A stretch of DNA of 64,000 bases from Halobacillus_B sp963739045 (GCA_963739045.1 CAVTYY010000001.1:124001-188000), one strand, 5' to 3'; shown: positions 50,101 to 59,358, counted from the stretch's first letter. Notes: generated by a model not told the origin, from the letters alone. Numbers and translations: made by a program.

Positions 50101-50305
50101 CTCAGTTTCGAGATGTTTCAGGTCCGTTGCCGTAGCAAGGCTGGGATTGGATGGGAAATAACTCGCTTTCCTGTGGGAGAAGAGTGCAGGATGAGACCCC
50201 GGAGAGCTTTGCTCGACTCATCGCGCGCCCGCGGAAAGCGAGTCGTTCCCCTCCGCCCCAAGAATTTCAACAAAAGTCTCGAAATCGAGTCTTACACAAT
50301 CCTGC
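50101..50305 (-). repeat. intergenic inverted-repeat element, copy A2
   Basis: Outer inverted arms CTCAGTTTCGAGA (50101-50113) and TCTCGAAATCGAG (50277-50289). The inner part has AACTCGCTTTCC, GATGAGACCCCGGAGAGC, TTTGCTCGA and CGCGGAAAGCGAGTCG. The outer flank 50276-50305 is exactly repeated in reverse complement at 21057-21086. The inner GAGACCCCGGAGAGCTTTGC is identical to that in copy A4 at 59.7 kb. Confidence 0.8.
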
Positions 50306-50431
50306 TCTATACTTAAATACTTGAATTCAAGCTAATGGCTTGAATATCCAGTGAATGAAACAATCCTAAGCATATAATCAGCTTGGAAACCACTGACACC
50401 TAAAAAAAGAGGTTCTTTATTTAAGCCATAA

Positions 50432-50475
50432 AAAAGTACCCGTCTCATTCAATAATGAATAAGACGGGTACTTTT
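50432..50475. terminator. terminator of ileS
   Basis: AAAAGTACCCGTCT pairs with AGACGGGTACTTTT, with inner ATTCA/TGAAT, and T-runs on both sides. It lies just past the ileS stop on the minus strand. Confidence 0.92.
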
Positions 50476-50503
50476 GTTTATTTAGAAAGACTTGAACGAA
50501 CGA

Positions 50504-53500
50504 TTACTCCCCCAGAGAGAGCTTCAGTTGATTCGCACCTACTTCATATTCTTCCATACCTTCTGCTTCACCAAGCTGTAATTCATCCACAAGTACATTA
50601 TCCCGGATCAATTGTTCATTTTGCTTAATCGCTCTTACCACTTCATCATCTCCGTGAAGAGCAATATTCACACGACGATCGATCGGCAGATTCTTTTGTT
50701 TACGACCATCCTGGATCACTCGAATCACCTCTCGAGCCAGACCCTCGAGGCGGAGTTCTTCGGAGATGGTAGTATCAAGAATGACGTGGAAATCCTGGTT
50801 CGATCCCATTGAAAGGCCGGCATCCGCTACTCGCTCAACCATTAATAAATCATTAGGAACTTCAAGGTCCCCTTCCTCTGTCGGCACCACGGCGTACCCC
50901 TGTTCTACAACTTTTTCTGCGTCTTCATCAGAAAGCTTTTGCAAATAGCCTTTCACGACGCCAACATTCTTGCCTAATTTAGGACCCGCTTCACGGAAAT
51001 TCAATTTAATTTCATAACGGACCAGATCATTAGAGGACTGCTTAACGACTACATCTTTCACATTGATTTCGTCAGCGATAATAGAACTGTATTGCTCCAG
51101 CGCCTCTCCTTCATCAGGATTTACTGGAATCACGACAAGCTCAGCTAATGGCTGCTTTGTTTTGATCGCTTCGGTGTTTCTCACTCCGCGTGCTAACTCA
51201 ACCACTTGCAGAACCGCATCCATTTCTTTTTCGAGCTGCAGATCCATCATGGATGCATCCACTTTAGGGAAATAGGCAAGATGAACGCTTTCCCCTGTCA
51301 AGTTATAATAAATATCTTCTGCAACAAAAGGAACAAAAGGTGCTAACAGCTGACTTAACTGCGTTAACACTTGATGCAGTGTATGGTAAGCAGCTTTCTT
51401 TGTTTCTGTCATTCCTTCTTCCCAGAAACGGTCGCGGGAACGACGGATATACCAGTTACTCACTTCGTCCAGATATTTCTCCAGTGCTTTTGCCGCTTTA
51501 GTGAAATCATAATCATCTAAGGCAACCTGCACTACGCCGCTGACACTGTTCAAGCGTGAAAGAATCCAGCGGTCAAGCAGAGTTTTATCCCCTTGATCTG
51601 TTTCATCAAATTGATAATGATCAATATTTGCATAAAGCGTATAGAACCCATGAGTATTCACGAGCGTATCAATGACTTTAGACTTGGCTTCAATAACTAC
51701 TCGCTCAGAGAATCGTTTGTTGTTCCATGGAGCACTATCAGCAAGCAGCGCCCAGCGGAAAGCATCAGCACCAAATTTATTAACCAGGTCCATCGGGTGT
51801 AAAGCATTTCCTTTACTCTTCGACATCTTGCGTCCCTGTTCATCAAGAATATGACCTGTAGAAAGAACACGTTTATATGGGACTTTCCCGGTAAATAAAG
51901 TGGATACGGCAAGCAGGCTGTAGAACCAGCCTCTCGTTTGGTCAACACCTTCACAAATCACGTCTGCAGGGAATTGCTTATCAAACTGTTCTTGGTTCTC
52001 AAATGGATAGTGCTGCTGAGCAAATGGCATCGAACCGCTGTCAAACCATACGTCAATGACCTCAGGAACACGATTCATCGTTCCTCCACAATGTTCACAG
52101 TTCAACTGTACCCGGTCTACATAAGGCTTGTGAAGTTCAACATCTCCAATTTCACCATTCGCTTTCTCTTGAAGATCTGCTTGACTATTAGGTGCGTATT
52201 GATGGTTACAGTCATCACAAATCCAAATGTTAAGCGGCGTACCCCAGAAGCGATTTCGGCCGATATTCCAATCGACCATATTCTCAAGGAAATTACCGAA
52301 CCGGCCATCCTTAATATGAGACGGGTACCATTCGACCTCCTGATTGTTCTTCAGGAATTGGTCTTTAAGATCCGTCGTCTTGATAAACCAGCTTTCGATT
52401 GCATAATAAAGCAGTGGAGAATCACAGCGCCAGCAATGTGGATAACTGTGCTCATACTTTTCTTTATGGAACAGTAAACCTTCAGCAGCCAAATATTTAA
52501 CAATATCTACATCGCAGTCTTTCACAAATTTACCTGCAAAAGGAGTGATTTCTTCTGTGTAACGGCCTTGACCATCTACTACATTAAAGAAGGATAATTG
52601 ATGCTGCTTGACTAAATTGTAGTCATCCTCCCCGTAAGCTGGCGCAATGTGGACCACACCTGTACCGCTCTCGGCATTTACGAAATCCGCTTCGACGACA
52701 AAGTGTCCGCGTTCCGGCTTAACGAATGGAAATGGAGCCTGATAGGTAAGACCAGTAAGTTCGCTTCCTTTGTGCTTCGATACGACTTCATAGTCTTCTC
52801 CTAACACTTTATCAGCAAGAGCTTCCGCCACAATATAGACTTCTTCCCCCTGCTTCGCTTTTACATAGGTCAAATCCGGATGTACGGCAAGCGTTACATT
52901 GGCAGGAAGCGTCCAGGGAGTCGTGGTCCAGCCTAAGAAAAATTCGTTTTCTGTACCTTCAACTTTGAATTTTGCCGTTGCTGATAAATCTTTTACATCT
53001 TCATACCCTTGCGCTACTTCATGGGAGCTTAAAGTCGTTTGACAGCTCGGGCAGTAAGGAGTAACCCGGTGGCCTTTACTTAATAGATCCCGTTTATGAA
53101 GATCACTAAGAATGTACCAGACGCTCTCAATATAATTGTTCTGCAAAGTTACGTAAGGATCATCCATATCCAGCCAGTATCCAATGGATTCCGTAAATTC
53201 GCGCCATTGCTTTTCATATTCAAAGACACTTTCCTTACATTTTTCAATAAACTTCTCTACTCCATAGGCCTCAATATCCTGCTTACCGGAAATCCCCAGC
53301 TGCTTCTCTACCTCAAGCTCAACAGGGAGACCATGAGTATCCCATCCTGCTTTTCTCAGCACCTGGTAGCCATTCATCGTTTTATAACGGGCCACAAAGT
53401 CTTTAATCACTCGGCCAAGCACATGACCTGCATGCGGCAGACCATTGGCTGTCGGAGGACCTTCGTAAAACACAAAGGTTTCTTTCCCTTCTCTTTCATC

Positions 53501-53593
53501 CATGGATCGCTTGAAGACTTGATTCTCGTTCCAGAAATCCTTTACGCGATTTTCGCGCTCCAATGCTGCTTCTTTCGTATTGACTTTACGCAT
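50504..53593 (-). CDS. ileS: isoleucine--tRNA ligase, long type-2-like form
   Basis: Class Ia aminoacyl-tRNA synthetase charging tRNA-Ile, 1029 residues. The HIGH-type motif is G-L-P-H-A-G-H (His54 to His57) and the KMSKS loop is intact at 589-593. The editing (CP1) insertion contains G-W-T-T-T-P-W-T-L-P and the H-I-A-P-A-Y-G-E-D-D editing site. It is about 100 residues longer than the standard Bacillus IleRS (about 920), and its C-terminus lacks the four-cysteine zinc finger of that form, ending instead in an extended domain. Both points fit the eukaryote-like IleRS2 class, many members of which resist mupirocin. It is not in the usual cell-division/lspA context. ATG 53593 has AGAGGTGG upstream. 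A T-box controls it. Confidence 0.93.
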   Translation of the reverse strand: MRKVNTKEAALERENRVKDFWNENQVFKRSMDEREGKETFVFYEGPPTANGLPHAGHVLGRVIKDFVARYKTMNGYQVLRKAGWDTHGLPVELEVEKQLGISGKQDIEAYGVEKFIEKCKESVFEYEKQWREFTESIGYWLDMDDPYVTLQNNYIESVWYILSDLHKRDLLSKGHRVTPYCPSCQTTLSSHEVAQGYEDVKDLSATAKFKVEGTENEFFLGWTTTPWTLPANVTLAVHPDLTYVKAKQGEEVYIVAEALADKVLGEDYEVVSKHKGSELTGLTYQAPFPFVKPERGHFVVEADFVNAESGTGVVHIAPAYGEDDYNLVKQHQLSFFNVVDGQGRYTEEITPFAGKFVKDCDVDIVKYLAAEGLLFHKEKYEHSYPHCWRCDSPLLYYAIESWFIKTTDLKDQFLKNNQEVEWYPSHIKDGRFGNFLENMVDWNIGRNRFWGTPLNIWICDDCNHQYAPNSQADLQEKANGEIGDVELHKPYVDRVQLNCEHCGGTMNRVPEVIDVWFDSGSMPFAQQHYPFENQEQFDKQFPADVICEGVDQTRGWFYSLLAVSTLFTGKVPYKRVLSTGHILDEQGRKMSKSKGNALHPMDLVNKFGADAFRWALLADSAPWNNKRFSERVVIEAKSKVIDTLVNTHGFYTLYANIDHYQFDETDQGDKTLLDRWILSRLNSVSGVVQVALDDYDFTKAAKALEKYLDEVSNWYIRRSRDRFWEEGMTETKKAAYHTLHQVLTQLSQLLAPFVPFVAEDIYYNLTGESVHLAYFPKVDASMMDLQLEKEMDAVLQVVELARGVRNTEAIKTKQPLAELVVIPVNPDEGEALEQYSSIIADEINVKDVVVKQSSNDLVRYEIKLNFREAGPKLGKNVGVVKGYLQKLSDEDAEKVVEQGYAVVPTEEGDLEVPNDLLMVERVADAGLSMGSNQDFHVILDTTISEELRLEGLAREVIRVIQDGRKQKNLPIDRRVNIALHGDDEVVRAIKQNEQLIRDNVLVDELQLGEAEGMEEYEVGANQLKLSLGE

Positions 53594-53624
53594 AATTCCA
53601 CCTCTTGCTGTATATTTTGGCATT

Positions 53625-53886
53625 AAAAAATCCGCCCCTAAACACAAATAGGGACGGATGTAACTTCCGCGGTACCACCCATATTCCGTAAAGATTTAAT
53701 CTTTACGGCACTTGGAAACAAACGGATAACGGCCGCGACCCGGTTTCGCTTACTTAGTTCTTTCAGCGAAACTTCTCAGAGATGATCTTCAGCTGTAAGA
53801 TGTCCATCGCCTTTCAGCAAGACAGCGACTCTCTTTGGAACACACAAACAGCTTACTCTTCTCGTCATCGAAAAAACGAATGATTT
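53625..53886 (-). ncRNA. T-box leader of ileS
   Basis: Minus-strand 5' leader of about 260 bases. The conserved T-box core TGGTACCGCGG is at 53677-53667. The terminator alternative follows: ATCCGTCCCTA / TAGGGGCGGAT with TTTTTT (53660-53625), 30 bases before the start codon. Upstream parts contain the stem I region with AGAGAGTCGC and a candidate ATC (Ile) specifier in the GAAGATCATC segment near 53790. Uncharged tRNA-Ile would favour the antiterminator. Confidence 0.92.
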
Positions 53887-53893
53887 TGCCATA

Positions 53894-53922
53894 ATCGTAC
53901 ACCGAAATGACTATTCTGTCAA
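53894..53922 (-). promoter_or_regulatory. promoter of the ileS T-box transcript
   Basis: Minus-strand TTGACA (53922-53917), 17-bp spacer, TACGAT (53899-53894); start point expected near 53887. Confidence 0.8.
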
Positions 53923-54046
53923 AGTATCCAGTAGTATAGAACTGATTACCAGAACTTATCAATGTTGATTCAAAAGCAATAGTATCTTTACCAGTATCGA
54001 CGACTTACAATAAAAGTAATCCTATCATATGAAAGAAGGCGTTTTG

Positions 54047-54817
54047 ATGTCAGAGGACATTAAGAAGAAAGTTCAGGATATCTTTTCAAAAAATAAGGAA
54101 GCGTACGTTTCGAGTAAAACTCACAGCAATCGTGCGGATCTCGACCAGATTACCGAATGTCTGATGCCGCAAGCCAACTGGGTAGTATTAGATATTGCCA
54201 CCGGAGGCGGTCATGTAGCTAAACAACTCAGCCCTTCAGTTTCTACAGTATTCGCCAGTGATATTACAAAAGATATGCTCGAAAATACAGCTCACCATCT
54301 ATCTCATTTGAAGAATGTTTACTATGTGATTGCCGACGCCGAGGACCTTCCTTTTCTAAACAATACCTTCGACGCTGTTACATGCAGAATCGCTCCCCAT
54401 CATTTTCCTGTGCCTGAAAAGTTTGTCGAGGAAGTATCAAGAATTCTTAAGCCTCAAGGGAAATTCCTGCTCATTGATAATACAGCCCCGGAAGACGACG
54501 ACTTAGACTTCTTTTATAACACGTTCGAAAAGAAACGTGATCCGAGTCACTGCCGGGCCTTGAAGGTCTCCGAATGGAAAGAAATCTTAATGAAGAATCA
54601 CATGACCTGCCTCAAAGAAAGCAGCCGGCAGAAACCAATGACATTCCCGGAATGGGTAGCGAGAACAATGGAAGACAAGAACTTACAACAAGAAGTGGAG
54701 CAGTATTTCCTTCAGGCAACCGAAGATGCTAAGCAGTACTTCTCTATCAAGGAAACAAACGGTTTGATGGAATCGTTTGCGATTGATGAGTGGATGATTC
54801 TTCTGCAAAAAGTTTAA
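54047..54817 (+). CDS. class I SAM-dependent methyltransferase (YcgJ/UbiE-like)
   Basis: Cytosolic methyltransferase of about 256 residues. Motif I V-L-D-I-A-T-G-G-G-H-V-A (about 41-52), acidic post-I F-A-S-D-I-T, motif II D-A-E-D-L-P-F (about 96-102) and motif III L-K-P-Q-G-K-F-L-L-I-D are all of the UbiE/Methyltransf_11 type. Size and the C-R-I-A-P-H-H-F segment match Bacillus YcgJ-like proteins of unknown substrate. AAGAAGG lies before ATG 54047 and sets the start; the earlier ATG 54029 would have none. It stands 75 bases upstream of cydA but with a separate site. Confidence 0.87.
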   Translation: MSEDIKKKVQDIFSKNKEAYVSSKTHSNRADLDQITECLMPQANWVVLDIATGGGHVAKQLSPSVSTVFASDITKDMLENTAHHLSHLKNVYYVIADAEDLPFLNNTFDAVTCRIAPHHFPVPEKFVEEVSRILKPQGKFLLIDNTAPEDDDLDFFYNTFEKKRDPSHCRALKVSEWKEILMKNHMTCLKESSRQKPMTFPEWVARTMEDKNLQQEVEQYFLQATEDAKQYFSIKETNGLMESFAIDEWMILLQKV

Positions 54818-54892
54818 AACCTCGTATAAAAATATCTAGTATTGGAAAAATAAGCTAGGTATAGATGAATTTAAAAACGAGGTGGAAGCGAT

Positions 54893-56215
54893 TTGGATAC
54901 TGTAGTCATGGCGCGTTCTCTGTTCGGCACGTCTTTAGGATTTCATATTATTTATGCAACAATCGGTGTCGGAGTTCCCGTTATGATTATTATTGCGGAA
55001 GCCCTGCATTGGATTACGAAAGATAAAGATTACGCCTTATTAGCCAGACGCTGGACGAAAGGATTCGCGGTCTTACTCGCAGTAGCCATTGCTTCCGGCA
55101 CCATTGTCGGTGTGTTAATTGCGTTACTATTTCCCAGCTTCATGGAGATCGTCGGGCAGGTCATTTCTCTGCCTTTTCAAATGGAGATCTTTGCCTTCTT
55201 AATTGAAGCAGTGTTTATGTCAATCTACTTATACGCAGCTGACCGGCTGCCACCTGCTTTACGGATCTTGAGTATTTTATTCGTCGCAATCGGAGCAACT
55301 ACTTCTGCGATCATGATTACAGATGTGCATGCCTGGATGAATACCCCTGCAGGGTTTGATATCACCCCTGACGGTAAAGTAACCAACATAGATCCGTGGG
55401 CGGCATTCTTTAATCCCAGCTTCGGAATTACAGCTCTTCATGTAACGCTTTCGGCTTATATGACCGTTGCTTTTCTAATCGGCTCGATCGCAGCGCTGCG
55501 TTTACTTAAACGGAATTTATCAACGAGAGAACGTGCCTATCACCGGAAAGCGCTGATGATCTCACTCTACTTCGGAGCCGCTATGTCGCTGACAACCGCT
55601 CTTAACGGACACGAAACGGCACAAATGCTTCACGAATATCTGCCTCGTAAACTGGCAGCAGCAGAGGGGTTATTTGAAACGACACGGTATGCGCCGTTAT
55701 CAATTGGAGGCTATACGTCTCTCGAAGATAAAGAGGTAAAATATGCAGTCGAAATCCCCTACGCCTTAAGCTTCCTAGCAGGTAATCGATTTGATACAGA
55801 AGTAAAGGGCTTGAACGAATATCCGGAAGAACTTTGGCCACCGCTGTATATTCATATTTTATTTAATATTATGGTCGGAGTCGGATCCTTGCTCATTGTT
55901 TTATCCCTTTTCGCAATCGGCTGGAAGCACCTTTTGAAAAAGGAGTTCCCCGGCTGGCTGCTCGCACTTCTTGTTGTCGGCGGCCCGCTTGCAATTATCG
56001 CAATTGAAACAGGCTGGTGCTTCAGCTGTATCGGCCGGCAGCCGTGGACTATTAACGATGTGCTCAGAACGGATGCTGCCGCTACCAAATCGGCTAGTGT
56101 CGGCACCCTGTTTATTTTATTCCTGTCCCTTTATTTAACTCTATTGTTTGTTACCGCCTTTGTTCTAAGATTCTACTTTAAGAGACACCCCGTCGAAAAT
56201 GAGCTTACTTCATAG
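54893..56215 (+). CDS. cydA: cytochrome bd-type quinol oxidase subunit I
   Basis: Haem-bearing subunit of the bd oxidase family, 440 residues, about nine helices. Haem ligands are visible: His18 in G-F-H-I-I-Y-A for b595, His near 183 in A-L-H-V-T-L-S-A-Y for b558, and a methionine in the later helices. G-R-Q-P-W is the conserved loop. The periplasmic Q-loop is short, as in the YthA/CioA branch. It oxidises menaquinol and reduces oxygen to water with high affinity and no proton pumping. TTG 54893 is the start, with GAGGTGG upstream. It is followed 15 bases later by cydB. No cydCD assembly genes are in the window. Confidence 0.93.
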   Translation: MDTVVMARSLFGTSLGFHIIYATIGVGVPVMIIIAEALHWITKDKDYALLARRWTKGFAVLLAVAIASGTIVGVLIALLFPSFMEIVGQVISLPFQMEIFAFLIEAVFMSIYLYAADRLPPALRILSILFVAIGATTSAIMITDVHAWMNTPAGFDITPDGKVTNIDPWAAFFNPSFGITALHVTLSAYMTVAFLIGSIAALRLLKRNLSTRERAYHRKALMISLYFGAAMSLTTALNGHETAQMLHEYLPRKLAAAEGLFETTRYAPLSIGGYTSLEDKEVKYAVEIPYALSFLAGNRFDTEVKGLNEYPEELWPPLYIHILFNIMVGVGSLLIVLSLFAIGWKHLLKKEFPGWLLALLVVGGPLAIIAIETGWCFSCIGRQPWTINDVLRTDAAATKSASVGTLFILFLSLYLTLLFVTAFVLRFYFKRHPVENELTS

Positions 56216-56230
56216 AGGAGATGACCATTT

Positions 56231-57256
56231 ATGCACGCATCAACGTTAGCCATCACTATATTATGGAGTTTCCTCTTTGTTTACTCTATTTTAGGTTCAC
56301 TCGACTTTGGGGCAGGGTTTTGGGGAATGATTTATGGCGGGAATAAGAACACAAACGCTTCCATCATTGCCAATCGTTTTTTATCGCCTACGTGGGAAAT
56401 AACCAACGTGTTTTTTGTCATATTTGTCGTGGCACTCGTGAACTTTTTTCCTTTTGCCACGACGATGCTCGGAAGTTTACTTCTCCTCCCCGTCGGCCTG
56501 GGACTCATCCTGCTTACCATCAGAACCACCTTTATGGTGTTTGCTCATCACGTTCAAAAATTTAGAACCGTACTCAGGATTACTTCCGGTTTTACCGGAC
56601 TCTTAATTCCTGCTTTACTCGTCAGTATTCTTCCCATTACTCTGGGGGGATTTGTAGAAATAGAAAACGGCTATCCTCAGCTTCTTTACGGGAAATTGTT
56701 TCAAGATCCCACACTCTACATGCATATTGCTTTCGGATTAACGACAGAGCTCTTCATCTCGTCGGTATTTCTAATGGACTATGCCAAAGAAGCAGACGAT
56801 TGGTCCGCCTTCCAAACCTACCGAAACCATGCCATCTGGCTTGGCCCGATATCGATTATCATCGCTGCGCTTACGATAGGAACGATGCCAGAGGAAGCTT
56901 CCTGGATCGTGGATAATATTAAGGCGGATCCTGATTGGTTTATTGTTTCCACCTTCTTCTTTCTCATTGGATACGGATTCTTATTTGTAAGAAAATACAA
57001 ACGCTTTCGCGGCTCTCCAAGGCCGGCGGTCATCCTTATCATGCTGCAATATGCAGCAGCCATTTATGCCTATGGATCTGCTCATCTGCCTTACTTAGTA
57101 TTCCCTCAATTAACTGTAGCGGAAGGCTTTACGAATCCAACCATCTTTTATCAGTTATTAATTGTTTACGGAATTGGGTTTGCTATTCTAATTCCCGGGT
57201 TTATTTTATTTTGGAAGCTTTTCTTAAAAGACCGGCGTTATTTAAAGCAAGAATGA
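56231..57256 (+). CDS. cydB: cytochrome bd-type quinol oxidase subunit II
   Basis: Second membrane subunit, 341 residues, with about eight helices. The opening L-D-F-G-A-G-F-W-G-M-I-Y-G and the F-L-S-P-T-W-E-I-T-N-V-F segment (about 48-60) are conserved in CydB/YthB. It completes the oxidase with the gene upstream. GAGGAGATG lies before ATG 56231. A strong terminator ends the two-gene operon. Confidence 0.92.
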   Translation: MHASTLAITILWSFLFVYSILGSLDFGAGFWGMIYGGNKNTNASIIANRFLSPTWEITNVFFVIFVVALVNFFPFATTMLGSLLLLPVGLGLILLTIRTTFMVFAHHVQKFRTVLRITSGFTGLLIPALLVSILPITLGGFVEIENGYPQLLYGKLFQDPTLYMHIAFGLTTELFISSVFLMDYAKEADDWSAFQTYRNHAIWLGPISIIIAALTIGTMPEEASWIVDNIKADPDWFIVSTFFFLIGYGFLFVRKYKRFRGSPRPAVILIMLQYAAAIYAYGSAHLPYLVFPQLTVAEGFTNPTIFYQLLIVYGIGFAILIPGFILFWKLFLKDRRYLKQE

Positions 57257-57268
57257 TCAAAAGTTGAG

Positions 57269-57310
57269 AAGCAGCCCGAACCATTGATCTAATGTGGTTC
57301 GGGTTGCTTC
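57269..57310 (+). terminator. terminator of cydAB
   Basis: GAAGCAGCCCGAACCA pairs with TGGTTCGGGTTGCTTC (one G-U), ten-base loop, T-containing tail. Confidence 0.88.
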
Positions 57311-57366
57311 TTCATTCAGCCCTATAACAATTCTAGAAAAAGCTATATAGTCCGTGTTCCTGAAAC

Positions 57367-57393
57367 GTTTATCACTTTGCTTCTATCGGGTAC
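57367..57393 (+). promoter_or_regulatory. candidate sigma-B promoter of the glutaminase gene
   Basis: GTTTAT (57367-57372), 15-bp spacer, GGGTAC (57388-57393), close to the GTTTAA-N13-15-GGGTAT consensus of the general stress sigma factor. It lies 36 bases before the start codon. Confidence 0.5.
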
Positions 57394-57429
57394 ATAGAAC
57401 TATCTATATGAGAAAGAAGGAGATTGCCT

Positions 57430-58398
57430 ATGAAATCCCTCAGCCATGATTACTTAGAAGATGCCATTGAAGACAGCAGACCGTATGCTTCAAAAGGAAC
57501 CGTGAACAAATCACTCCCTGATTTTGACGGTACGAAACAGGACCTGCTTGGCATCTCCATTATTACGAACGATCAAACCTGCTATTCAGGCGGCGATTCC
57601 AAACAGTACGTTCCTATGCAAAGCACATCTAAAATTATTTCTTTGATGCTTGCTCTCCATGATTTCGGGAAAGACCGGGTCTTTCAGGCAGTGGGAATGG
57701 AACCTATGGGAGACTTCTTTAATTCAATCAGTCAGTTGGAATCTTATGATACAAGCAAACCTTTCAACCCTATGATCAACGCAGGAGCCATAGCAGTGTC
57801 AGCGTTAATTAAAGGGCACGATAATAAAAACAGGTTCGATCGCTACCTCAAATTTCTCCGCCGGATTACGAATAATTACGACCTGGATTTAGATGAAAAA
57901 GTGTATGAAGCGGAAATAGCAAACGGATCCAGAAACCGTGCGCTTGCTTACTTTATGCACAGCACGGGAAGCCTCGTCAGTGATGTAGAAGAAGCCCTTG
58001 ATCTTTATTTCCGAATTAACTCTGTCATGATGTGCTGTGAGGATTTTGCTAAAGTCGGCACCTTTTTATCTCGAGGCGGACGGGCCCCTGACAATGACGA
58101 AAGACTAATTCCGCCCCACCATCTTCGGACCGTAAAAGCTATTATGATGACATCTGGTATGTATAACTCTTCCGGGAGGTACGCCGTGGAAGTTGGTTTC
58201 CCATGTAAAAGCGGGGTCTCAGGCAGTATCATAGGTGTTGTCCCCGGGATAATGGGCATCGGTATAGTCGGTCCTGCGATTGACGAAAAAGGAAACAGCA
58301 CCGCAGGCGGAGCCTTGCTTAGGAAAATCTCTCAGGACTTAGAACTGAACATGTTTGGCACTGGCCATTTTTATGGCAGAACACCAGAGGATAGTTAA
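57430..58398 (+). CDS. glsA: glutaminase A
   Basis: Cytosolic serine-dependent beta-lactamase-like glutaminase that hydrolyses glutamine to glutamate and ammonia, 322 residues. The catalytic S-x-x-K is Ser65-Thr-Ser-Lys68 (Q-S-T-S-K-I). Substrate-binding P-M-I-N-A-G-A-I, S-T-G-S-L and the Y-A-V-E-V-G-F-P-C-K-S-G-V-S-G-S-I (about 254-270) glycine-rich motif are intact. Glutamate is both nitrogen source and compatible solute, so stress control would make sense in a halophile. AAGGAGA seven bases before ATG 57430 fixes the start. It is a single gene. Confidence 0.94.
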   Translation: MKSLSHDYLEDAIEDSRPYASKGTVNKSLPDFDGTKQDLLGISIITNDQTCYSGGDSKQYVPMQSTSKIISLMLALHDFGKDRVFQAVGMEPMGDFFNSISQLESYDTSKPFNPMINAGAIAVSALIKGHDNKNRFDRYLKFLRRITNNYDLDLDEKVYEAEIANGSRNRALAYFMHSTGSLVSDVEEALDLYFRINSVMMCCEDFAKVGTFLSRGGRAPDNDERLIPPHHLRTVKAIMMTSGMYNSSGRYAVEVGFPCKSGVSGSIIGVVPGIMGIGIVGPAIDEKGNSTAGGALLRKISQDLELNMFGTGHFYGRTPEDS

Positions 58399-58470
58399 AT
58401 GATCTATTAGGAGGAAGGGAAAGGATTTCGAGTCTTTTTAACGAATTATCCTATAAAGGAGGTTCGGCTT

Positions 58471-58875
58471 ATGACTGATTACTTAGGGGATTCTTTTCAC
58501 CAATTCTTTAACCAATTCAAGAATCAGGCAAGCAAGCAGAATTTAAATTTTCTCAAGCAGACCATCTCAAAGGATTTTGCAGCAAGAGAAATCCGTGGAG
58601 ATGAAATGGTCGATTATGCTGCTAACCAATCCATTGAAGGTTGAAAGCAGGCGTTTGATCACTTCTCTGGTATGGATATGGAATGGGTTTATACTGACCA
58701 TTCCATTACACAATTAAAAGAAGATGAATGGCAGGCTGCTTTCTGGGTCTCCATTATTGTGGAAGGAGAAAAGCTCCCTACTTCAAATTTATTTTTTGAT
58801 ACCTTTAAACATTTGAATGGAGAGTGGAAATTAGTTCGTTCCTACATAGAAGCAGGCGTCCAAAATCCAGCCTGA
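58471..58875 (+). pseudogene. NTF2/SnoaL-like protein gene with in-frame TGA
   Basis: The gene has an excellent ribosome site (AAAGGAGG) before ATG 58471 and would encode 134 residues, but codon 58 is TGA (58642-58644). Before it: M-T-D-Y-L-G-D-S-F-H-Q-F ... Y-A-A-N-Q-S-I-E-G. After it, in the same frame: K-Q-A-F-D-H-F-S-G-M-D-M-E-W-V-Y ... E-W-K-L-V-R-S-Y-I-E-A-G-V. The fold looks like an NTF2-like (SnoaL/DUF4440-type) cone. A Trp codon (TGG) at the stop would give G-W-K-Q-A-F, so a single G-to-A change is the simplest explanation. The second half has no start codon with a site. Function unknown. Confidence 0.8.
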
Positions 58876-59358
58876 CCATTTTTCATCAGGCAATGTTATC
58901 CTCTGCTGTTAATTCAAGTTACTGCTTATTCCGCTTAATGAGCCGGTAGTTGAATACTGGCTTGTTCTATTCATCATAAGCATGAGTTGTGAACTGGCTG
59001 ATGTTGAGGAATATCTATCTTTTCCAGTACCTTATTTAGAAATCAAATCTGTAAGGGCAGGAGTGGGGAAAGATTTGATTTCGAGACTTTTGTTGCGTCA
59101 GAGAATGTGAATCTTCAGCCTAAAGACTTGTGGTTTCCGTTACGAAGAATAGAGGTTCAAGGTCGGGAAAATGAGTCGCTTTCCATGGGCGGGCGGTGAT
59201 CTTCCTCGGGCATAAGCCCTGTGGGATCTCACCCTGCCCTATCCTCCCGTAGGAGTCTCCCCATTTCCCCGACCTCTTTATGATTATGGAGAGAACGGAA
59301 ATATAAAAAGGGGTATAAAAAGTACCTGCTAAACAAAAACCAGGGAATTCTAAATCGC
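58876..59358. other. intergenic region with repeat copy A3
   Basis: No gene. It contains decayed sequence (58900-59100, including GATTTCGAGAC shared with other repeat flanks) and the intact inverted element at 59151-59277. Confidence 0.5.
59151..59277 (-). repeat. intergenic inverted-repeat element, copy A3
   Basis: About 127 bp, nearly the reverse complement of copy A1 at 21472-21589. It runs from AGAGGTTCAAGGTCGGG to CATTTCCCCGACCTCTTT through ATGAGTCGCTTTCC, GGGCGG and GGGATCTCACC. It is 360 bp from copy A4 in the opposite orientation. Confidence 0.85.

Larger units (their letters stand above)
50040..50503. other. intergenic region holding a repeat and the ileS terminator
   Basis: No gene. 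It holds repeat copy A2 and a minus-strand terminator; the remainder is AT-rich filler. The 106-codon plus-strand frame here is repeat sequence. Confidence 0.6.

Noticed and set aside
50096..50316. Plus-strand frame reading through repeat A2
   Set aside because: Composition is that of the repeat (R-P-R-R-A-L-L-D type), seen also in other copies; not a gene.
51938..52477. 179-codon frame antisense to ileS
   Set aside because: Antisense shadow of a conserved synthetase; no start signals and no family match.
58642..58644. TGA as selenocysteine codon in the NTF2-like gene
   Set aside because: No SECIS-like stem evident just downstream and the context fits a lost Trp codon; Bacillaceae of this type rarely use selenocysteine.
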